NCBI GenBank assembly: GCA_023404495.1
Contig: JAEYBE010000058.1
Location: 1-64,000, forward strand
Length of the DNA: 64,000 bases
Direction of reading: 5' to 3'
DNA from: Actinomycetes bacterium
GTDB taxonomy: Bacteria > Actinomycetota > Thermoleophilia > Solirubrobacterales > JACPNS01
Of the stretch, positions 59,414 to 64,000 are shown piece after piece (the stretch's first letter is position 1; the number at the start of each line of letters is the position of its first letter). The notes beneath the pieces are model-generated. The model saw only the letters and a list, made by a program, of their open reading frames with translations. It did no database searches and was not told the origin of the DNA. Both the position numbers and the translations under genes were made by a program.

Positions 59414-60649
59414 ATGAGCAACTTTCACCATAACCTTCGCGGTCCAATGCGAACTCCTACAAATCGTCGGATGGAGCTTTGCCGCCCGGTACGGGGCAGG
59501 ACCAGCTCCATTGTTTGCGGCGCTCTACTGCTGTCGGCCATGGCGGTGCTCTATCTGGCACTGCCGATGGGTTCGAGCGCGAAATCAGCCGCGGACCTGC
59601 AGCGAGATATCGCCAATAAGCGCGCGAGGGAAGGGTCGCTGACCACCGACATTCAGAAGCTTTCCTCGAGGGTCGGTGGATTGCGTGGCCGCATCAACAA
59701 ACTGCAGTCTCAACAAAGTTCGATCGAGGCCGATCTGGGCGCAAAGGTGGCGAGGCAGCGGACGATTGCGGCCGATCTCAATAAATCGCGTTCGCGGCTC
59801 GCGTCGCTGAAGCGTCGACTGGCGCGCTCCAAAGCGGTCCTTGCCGCTCGCATTGTCGCCGTCTACAAAGCCGGCGAACCAGACATCTTGACGGTGGTCC
59901 TAGAGGCCGACGGCTTTGCCCAGATGGTCGATCGAGCGACCTACCTCCGCCAGATCGCCGAACAAGATCACCGAATCATCACGCGGGTTGCGACGCTGAA
60001 GAGCTCCACCAAGCGGGAGACCGTAAAGCTTGCCGGACTCGAGACAGAAGCGGCTCGCATCGTGGCGGCCGTCCGTTCTCGCAGAGACCGAATTGCGAGC
60101 GCAAGAGACTTGCTCGATTCGCAGAAATCCCGGCTCGCATCCGCGGTCGGCTCGCAAAAGTCCGTGCTCGCTCGTGTATCCAGAAGTCGGCGCGACGACG
60201 AGTCGGCTCTGGCTGCGATGAATCGCAGCAGCAGCGCCGTTCAGGGCGTCCTCGGCAATTCTCCCGGCCCGGTCAAGCGCGGCACAGGGCGATTCATCTA
60301 CCCGATCAACGGCCAGTTCATATCGCCGTTTGGCATGCGTTGGGGCAGGCTGCACGCCGGAATCGATCTCGCGGCACCGACGGGGACGCCGATTCGTGCA
60401 GCTGACGGCGGCACAGTTCGCTACGCCGGATGGATGGATGGCTACGGCAACTACACGTGTGTCCAGCACTCCTCCTCGCTCAGCACTTGTTACGCCCACC
60501 AGTCGTCAATTGGCGTGAGCGTCGGGCAGTCCGTCAATCAAGGCAAAGTCATCGGCGCGGTCGGCAGCACAGGGCACTCCTTCGGCCCGCACCTTCATTT
60601 CGAGGTTCGCGTGAGCGGAACGCCGGTCGATCCGATGGGGTACCTCTGA
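59414..60649 (+). CDS. Secreted M23 peptidase with coiled coil
   Basis: 411 aa. Signal or anchor helix (about 32-54), long coiled coil (58-275, PcsB/RipC-like), then a LytM domain with His314 and Asp318 (HAGIDLA), His362 (YAHQSS) and His395 (HLHFE), all zinc/catalytic positions kept. Cleaves cross-bridges, probably gated by its coiled coil. Start uncertain: ATG 59414, 59447 or 59471 are all in frame. Confidence 0.9.
   Translation: MSNFHHNLRGPMRTPTNRRMELCRPVRGRTSSIVCGALLLSAMAVLYLALPMGSSAKSAADLQRDIANKRAREGSLTTDIQKLSSRVGGLRGRINKLQSQQSSIEADLGAKVARQRTIAADLNKSRSRLASLKRRLARSKAVLAARIVAVYKAGEPDILTVVLEADGFAQMVDRATYLRQIAEQDHRIITRVATLKSSTKRETVKLAGLETEAARIVAAVRSRRDRIASARDLLDSQKSRLASAVGSQKSVLARVSRSRRDDESALAAMNRSSSAVQGVLGNSPGPVKRGTGRFIYPINGQFISPFGMRWGRLHAGIDLAAPTGTPIRAADGGTVRYAGWMDGYGNYTCVQHSSSLSTCYAHQSSIGVSVGQSVNQGKVIGAVGSTGHSFGPHLHFEVRVSGTPVDPMGYL
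59456..59470 (+). promoter_or_regulatory. BlaI-like sequence, box 8 (doubtful)
   Basis: CCTACA-AAT-CGTCGG, matching the broader consensus, directly before the third candidate ATG of the M23 gene. It lies inside the coding region if translation starts earlier. Confidence 0.3.
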
Positions 60650-60679
60650 GCCGCTTTCAAATTAAGCTCTAACGGCTCC

Positions 60680-61375
60680 ATGAAACCCGACCCGAGCGGC
60701 CTTCCGGCTTCGTCAGCGGACATGCCAGAACACACTTTTGTCTTTGCTGATCTCGCCGGGTTCACCGCGCTGACCGAGGCTATGGGAGACGCGGATGCAG
60801 CCGATCTCGCAAGCGACTTTTACGCCGCCGTTCAGGAACTCGCCAAAGGCACGGACTGCGAAGCGGTGAAGCTCATTGGCGACGCGGCGATGCTCAGATC
60901 CCGTGATGCAGCCTGCGCGATTGAGCTCGCAACCAAGATTGTCTTCGACATTGGTGGGCGCCACTCATTCCCGGTGATTCGCGCCGGGCTTCATAGCGGC
61001 CCTGCGGTCTCGCGCGAGGGCGACTGGTTCGGCGCCACGGTGAACATCGCTGCGCGGGTGTCCGGGGAAGCCGCGGGTGCCGAAGTCTTGCTCTCCGACG
61101 CAACCCGTCAGGCGGCGGGTTCGATTGAGGGCCTCGAGTTGCTCCCGCGGGGTCGTCGCATTCTCAAGAACGTCGCAGAACCAGTGTTGCTTTTCGCCGC
61201 GGCGCGCACCGGAGCAGGTGCGCCCACTCATTTGCCGGTCGACCCAGTTTGCCGTATGGCAGTTGATCCCGAGCATTCGGCCGGCCGACTCACCTGGAAT
61301 GGCGCTGTGTTCCACTTCTGCTCGCTCCAATGCGCGCAAAAGTTCGCGTCTCGGCCAGAAACGTACGTGGGTTAG
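60680..61375 (+). CDS. Class III nucleotidyl cyclase fused to a YHS domain
   Basis: 231 aa. Cyclase homology domain (residues 18-175) with metal Asp24 (FADLAGFT) and Asp68 (LIGDAAML), Lys64, and the transition-state pair Asn122/Arg126 (VNIAARV), so likely active. C-terminal YHS domain (186-229, DPVCRMAVDPEHSAGRLTWNGAVFHFCSLQCAQKF) with Cys191, Cys214, Cys218, a heavy-metal-associated module. Suggests metal- or redox-controlled cAMP/cGMP synthesis. Soluble. Confidence 0.88.
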   Translation: MKPDPSGLPASSADMPEHTFVFADLAGFTALTEAMGDADAADLASDFYAAVQELAKGTDCEAVKLIGDAAMLRSRDAACAIELATKIVFDIGGRHSFPVIRAGLHSGPAVSREGDWFGATVNIAARVSGEAAGAEVLLSDATRQAAGSIEGLELLPRGRRILKNVAEPVLLFAAARTGAGAPTHLPVDPVCRMAVDPEHSAGRLTWNGAVFHFCSLQCAQKFASRPETYVG

Positions 61376-61416
61376 AACCGCCGGCTTCGAGTTGCCACTC
61401 GGTTGTGGCAGCAACT

Positions 61417-61439
61417 ACTACGACCTGTCGGAATACAAT
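61417..61439 (+). promoter_or_regulatory. lgt promoter with BlaI-like box 9
   Basis: ACTACG-ACC-TGTCGG (61417-61431) stands just before TACAAT (61434-61439), a good -10 placed 6 nt from the lgt GTG. Two mismatches to the strict consensus. Confidence 0.5.
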
Positions 61440-61445
61440 TGGCCC

Positions 61446-62204
61446 GTGTATCCCGAACTGCATTTCGGACCACTGACGCTCCAGACTTTCGGACTGATGT
61501 TCGCGCTGGCGTTCTTGGTCTCGGGTTGGGTTGTTGCCAAGCGGCTCGGAGAGTACGGCTGGCCAGGCGAGTGGGCGTACGAGCTTGTGCTCGCCGGCGC
61601 GGTCGGTGGATTGTTCGGCGCGAAACTTTGGTTCTCCGTCCAGCAGGGCGAATGGTCACTCGGGCAGATCTTCAGCGGTACGGGCTTGGTCTGGTACGGC
61701 GGCGCGCTCGGAGGCGCTGCGACGGTGGCCCTGTATTCAAAGTGGCGCGGGATCCTGAATATGAGAATGCTTGATGCGGCGGCACCGGCGCTCGCGATTG
61801 GCTATGCGGTCGGGCGCATCGGCTGTCAGATTTCGGGCGATGGCGACTACGGGAAGCCGTCGCATGCTTGGTGGGCGATGGGCTACCCGCACGGCACAGT
61901 GCCGACCCCGCCCGGGGTAACTGTCTATCCCACGCCAATAATCGAGACGGTCGTGATGGCGTTGTTCGCCCTGTTTCTCTGGCGCCAGCGTGATCGGTGG
62001 CGCCCGGGAGTCTTGTTCGCCATCTACTTGATCGGAGCCGGTATCGAGCGCTTCGCGATCGAGTTCATTCGTCGGAACGATGACGCTTTCGCCGGTCTCA
62101 CCGTTGCCCAGTTGACGAGCGTCGCGCTCGCCGCAGCCGGGGCCGGTCTACTGACATGGCTGGTTTCGCAACGCGCCCGTCCGGTGCCCGTTCCCGGTGG
62201 CTGA
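61446..62204 (+). CDS. lgt: Prolipoprotein diacylglyceryl transferase
   Basis: 252 aa, seven membrane helices; transfers diacylglyceryl to the lipobox Cys of prolipoproteins. Signature GRIGCQISGDGDYG (123-136) and GAGIERFAIEFIRRND. GTG 61446 is chosen over the much longer frame, which overlaps the cyclase, because of the leaderless -10. Probably a second, accessory Lgt. Confidence 0.93.
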   Translation: MYPELHFGPLTLQTFGLMFALAFLVSGWVVAKRLGEYGWPGEWAYELVLAGAVGGLFGAKLWFSVQQGEWSLGQIFSGTGLVWYGGALGGAATVALYSKWRGILNMRMLDAAAPALAIGYAVGRIGCQISGDGDYGKPSHAWWAMGYPHGTVPTPPGVTVYPTPIIETVVMALFALFLWRQRDRWRPGVLFAIYLIGAGIERFAIEFIRRNDDAFAGLTVAQLTSVALAAAGAGLLTWLVSQRARPVPVPGG

Positions 62205-62904
62205 CTCGGTCGACACGCGGTACGTTCCCGCGGCAGGTCGAGACTGGTTGACCTCAGCCTACGACCCGGTGATGGCAGCGACGATGCGTGAGACCGTGTG
62301 GCGCGACGCGGTTGTCGCGCGCATCGCAAATGGACCGTCGCCGCAGCGGATCGCGGACGTCGGCTGCGGCACCGGCACTCTGTTGGCAGCGCTTGCTCGC
62401 AGCTCGGAGGGATTTCAGCTGACCGGCGTCGACGGCGATCCAGAAGCTCTTGAGATCGCGAGGCGCAAGCTGGAGAGGGAGGGAGCGGTAGTCAACCTGA
62501 TGACAGGCCTGGCCGATGCGCTACCCCTGGATGACGATTCTTGCGACGTGGTGACGATGTCGCTCTTGCTTCACCATCTTGATCCACAGACAAAACGCTC
62601 GGCTTTCCGCGAGACGGCCCGCGTGCTGCGGCCCGGCGGCAAGCTCATCGTGGTTGACTGGGGCCGCCCGCAAGGCGCCTTGTTCAAGGCGCTGTTTCTA
62701 CTTGTGCGGACGCTCGACGGATTTCACACCACGCGAGAAAATGCATTGGGATTGATTCCGCAAATCGCGTCCGAGAATGGATTCGAAGATCCGGTCGTGT
62801 TTGGTCGATGGCGGACGGCATGGGGCGCCCTGGAGGCCTTTGAGGCCCAGCCGTCCGACGAACTCCGGGAAGCGGCGCCGGCGTTCAATTCACGTGGTCG
62901 TTGA
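62197..62904 (+). CDS. Class I SAM-dependent methyltransferase
   Basis: 235 aa. RIADVGCGTGTLLAAL, TGVDGDPEAL, MSLLLHHLDPQTKRSAFRETARVLRPGGKLIVVDWG. GTG start 8 nt inside lgt, so cotranscribed with it. Distant relative of the methyltransferase at 56928; substrate unknown. Confidence 0.88.
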   Translation: MADSVDTRYVPAAGRDWLTSAYDPVMAATMRETVWRDAVVARIANGPSPQRIADVGCGTGTLLAALARSSEGFQLTGVDGDPEALEIARRKLEREGAVVNLMTGLADALPLDDDSCDVVTMSLLLHHLDPQTKRSAFRETARVLRPGGKLIVVDWGRPQGALFKALFLLVRTLDGFHTTRENALGLIPQIASENGFEDPVVFGRWRTAWGALEAFEAQPSDELREAAPAFNSRGR

Positions 62905-62915
62905 GAGTTCGCCAG

Positions 62916-64000
62916 TCACTCAGCTGGGGGCGACGGGAGGCGCAGTCGCTTGAGCGTCAAAGCGTTGACGGCGACGATCAAACTCGAACCAGCCATCGTC
63001 AATGCCGCGATCTCGGGCCTGAGCACGAGACCGGTCGACGGCTCAAAGACTCCCGCAGCGATTGGCAGCGCTACCGAGTTGTAACCGATGGCCCACCCGA
63101 GGTTCTGACGCATCTTGCGCAGGGTGCCCCGGCCGATCGTCAATCCAACTGGAACATCAAGAGGATCGGACCGCATCAGGACCAGCCCTGCCGTTTCGAT
63201 GGCGACGTCTGTTCCGGTGCCGATCGCAAGGCCCAGGTCTGCTTGGGCCAGGGCCGGCGCGTCGTTCACCCCGTCGCCAACCATCGCCACCTTCGTTCCG
63301 TCGGCCTGTAGCTCGGCGATCTTTGCTGCCTTATCCCCGGGAAGCACGTCCGCCAACACCTTGTCGATCCCGAGCTGGGCACCGATGCGCTGTGCGGTCT
63401 CGACGTTGTCGCCGCTCAGCATCACGACGCTCACGCCGGATTCATGCAATGCGGCTACGGCCGCGGCAGAGGTTGGCCTCACCGCGTCCGCGATGGCGAT
63501 CAAGCCGACCGCCCGCCCGTCGACGGCAATCTGGACCACCGTCTGGCCGGCGCCGGCGATTGCTCCGCGCTTTGTACCGAGCGCGCCCATTTCCACGGCT
63601 TCGCGGTCCATCAAGCGCTTGTTACCCACAAGAATCCTCTTTCCGTCAACAACGGCCGACGCGCCGTGGCCAGGGATGTTCTTGAAATCCGACGCCGTCG
63701 CATTAGCCTGCGCCTGCTCGTCCGCCCGGCGGACGATCGCCTTCGCGAGTGGATGCTCGGAAGAGCGTTCCACGGCGGCCACCAGTCGCAGCATCTCGGA
63801 TTCCTCGATCGAATCGACATGAATCTCGGCGACTTCCGGTTCGCCTTTGGTCAATGTTCCGGTCTTGTCCATCACAACCGTCTGAATACGCGCAGATGTT
63901 TCGAGTGCGGTCGCGTTTTTGAACAGGATCCCGCGCTCGGCTCCCAGGCCAGTGCCAACCATGATCGCCGTCGGTGTCGCCAGACCGAGCGCATCCGGGC
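62916..64000 (-). CDS. Heavy-metal P1B-type ATPase (C-terminal part)
   Basis: The frame runs off the right edge. Seen: PDALGLATPTAIMVGTG (metal-site helix), VVMDKTGTLTKGE (phosphorylated Asp), SSEHPLAKAI, MLSGDN, MVGDGVNDAPAL, and the two final helices. The helix has Pro-Asp where copper ATPases have CPC; the residue before Pro is cut by the edge, where only GC of its codon is visible, so Cys (CPD) is possible. Exports a transition metal. Convergent with the methyltransferase. Confidence 0.9.
   Translation of the reverse strand, partial: PDALGLATPTAIMVGTGLGAERGILFKNATALETSARIQTVVMDKTGTLTKGEPEVAEIHVDSIEESEMLRLVAAVERSSEHPLAKAIVRRADEQAQANATASDFKNIPGHGASAVVDGKRILVGNKRLMDREAVEMGALGTKRGAIAGAGQTVVQIAVDGRAVGLIAIADAVRPTSAAAVAALHESGVSVVMLSGDNVETAQRIGAQLGIDKVLADVLPGDKAAKIAELQADGTKVAMVGDGVNDAPALAQADLGLAIGTGTDVAIETAGLVLMRSDPLDVPVGLTIGRGTLRKMRQNLGWAIGYNSVALPIAAGVFEPSTGLVLRPEIAALTMAGSSLIVAVNALTLKRLRLPSPPAE

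Noticed and set aside
61077..61445. Upstream extension of the lgt frame
   Set aside because: Overlaps the cyclase-YHS gene in another frame; lgt begins at the conserved N-terminus at 61446.
47580..64000. Right attachment site (attR) of the element inside the window
   Set aside because: No second copy of the tRNA-Thr 3' end was noticed on reading; a string search is needed to be sure.

Overview
The window looks like chromosome of a high-GC actinobacterium, most likely of the class Thermoleophilia (Solirubrobacterales-like). This is an inference from gene content and style: high GC, many genes whose -10 element (TANNNT) sits 6-9 nt before the start codon (leaderless transcription), actinobacterial-type Mrp, FolE2, a split PntAA/PntAB/PntB transhydrogenase, many PadR/TetR/MMPL genes, and tRNAs without an encoded CCA. 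No rRNA or other species marker is present, so the taxon is not proven.

0-17 kb is mostly core metabolism: the 5' part of a DEAD-box helicase, a PfkB-type sugar kinase, citrate synthase, two small unknown genes and metF, a run of thioredoxin-fold genes, a J-domain/TPR protein, an SDR that has lost its catalytic residues, a VapBC toxin-antitoxin pair, Mrp, biotin synthase, a crotonase, and two tandem membrane HD-GYP proteins. A cluster of four identical-format palindromes lies at 993-1186.

17-27 kb holds two copies of one redox cassette (small membrane protein - ApbE flavin transferase - ferric-reductase-like b-type cytochrome), joined by 4-nt start/stop overlaps. Between them lie a PadR regulator and an MMPL exporter, and the second copy is divergent from a two-component system with its own small acidic/His-rich membrane protein. 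27-47 kb returns to housekeeping and secreted proteins: transhydrogenase, subtilase, PgsA, FolE2, the primary sigma factor, PdxH, tRNA-Tyr, a HAD phosphatase, an ArsR/SRPBCC pair, a beta-helix protein interrupted by an amber codon, and a large MMPL protein. A covarying hairpin family (32.7, 36.7 and 36.9 kb) and a 20-residue hydrophobic peptide gene (38.5 kb) are the most unusual non-coding or small features.

From tRNA-Thr (47.5 kb) to the right edge the sequence behaves like an integrative element: a tyrosine recombinase and an excisionase-like protein abut the tRNA, and the cargo looks less GC-rich than the left side. The cargo is a cell-envelope and extracytoplasmic redox module: CcdA, TlpA, a CPIC membrane protein, NlpC/P60, a PBP2-type transpeptidase, a C39-like protein, M23 peptidase, Lgt, two methyltransferases, a cyclase-YHS fusion and a heavy-metal P-type ATPase. 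At its centre sit a BlaI/CopY-family repressor and an M56 (BlaR1-like) membrane protease without a penicillin-sensor domain. A 15-bp palindrome of the form CCKACR-N3-YGTMGG recurs in front of most of these transcription units, usually touching the -10 element. Two of the units (NlpC/P60 and M23) also carry a c-di-AMP (ydaO-type) riboswitch. The module therefore appears to be a compact BlaI-controlled, c-di-AMP-modulated envelope regulon carried on a mobile element; this is the most noteworthy system in the window.
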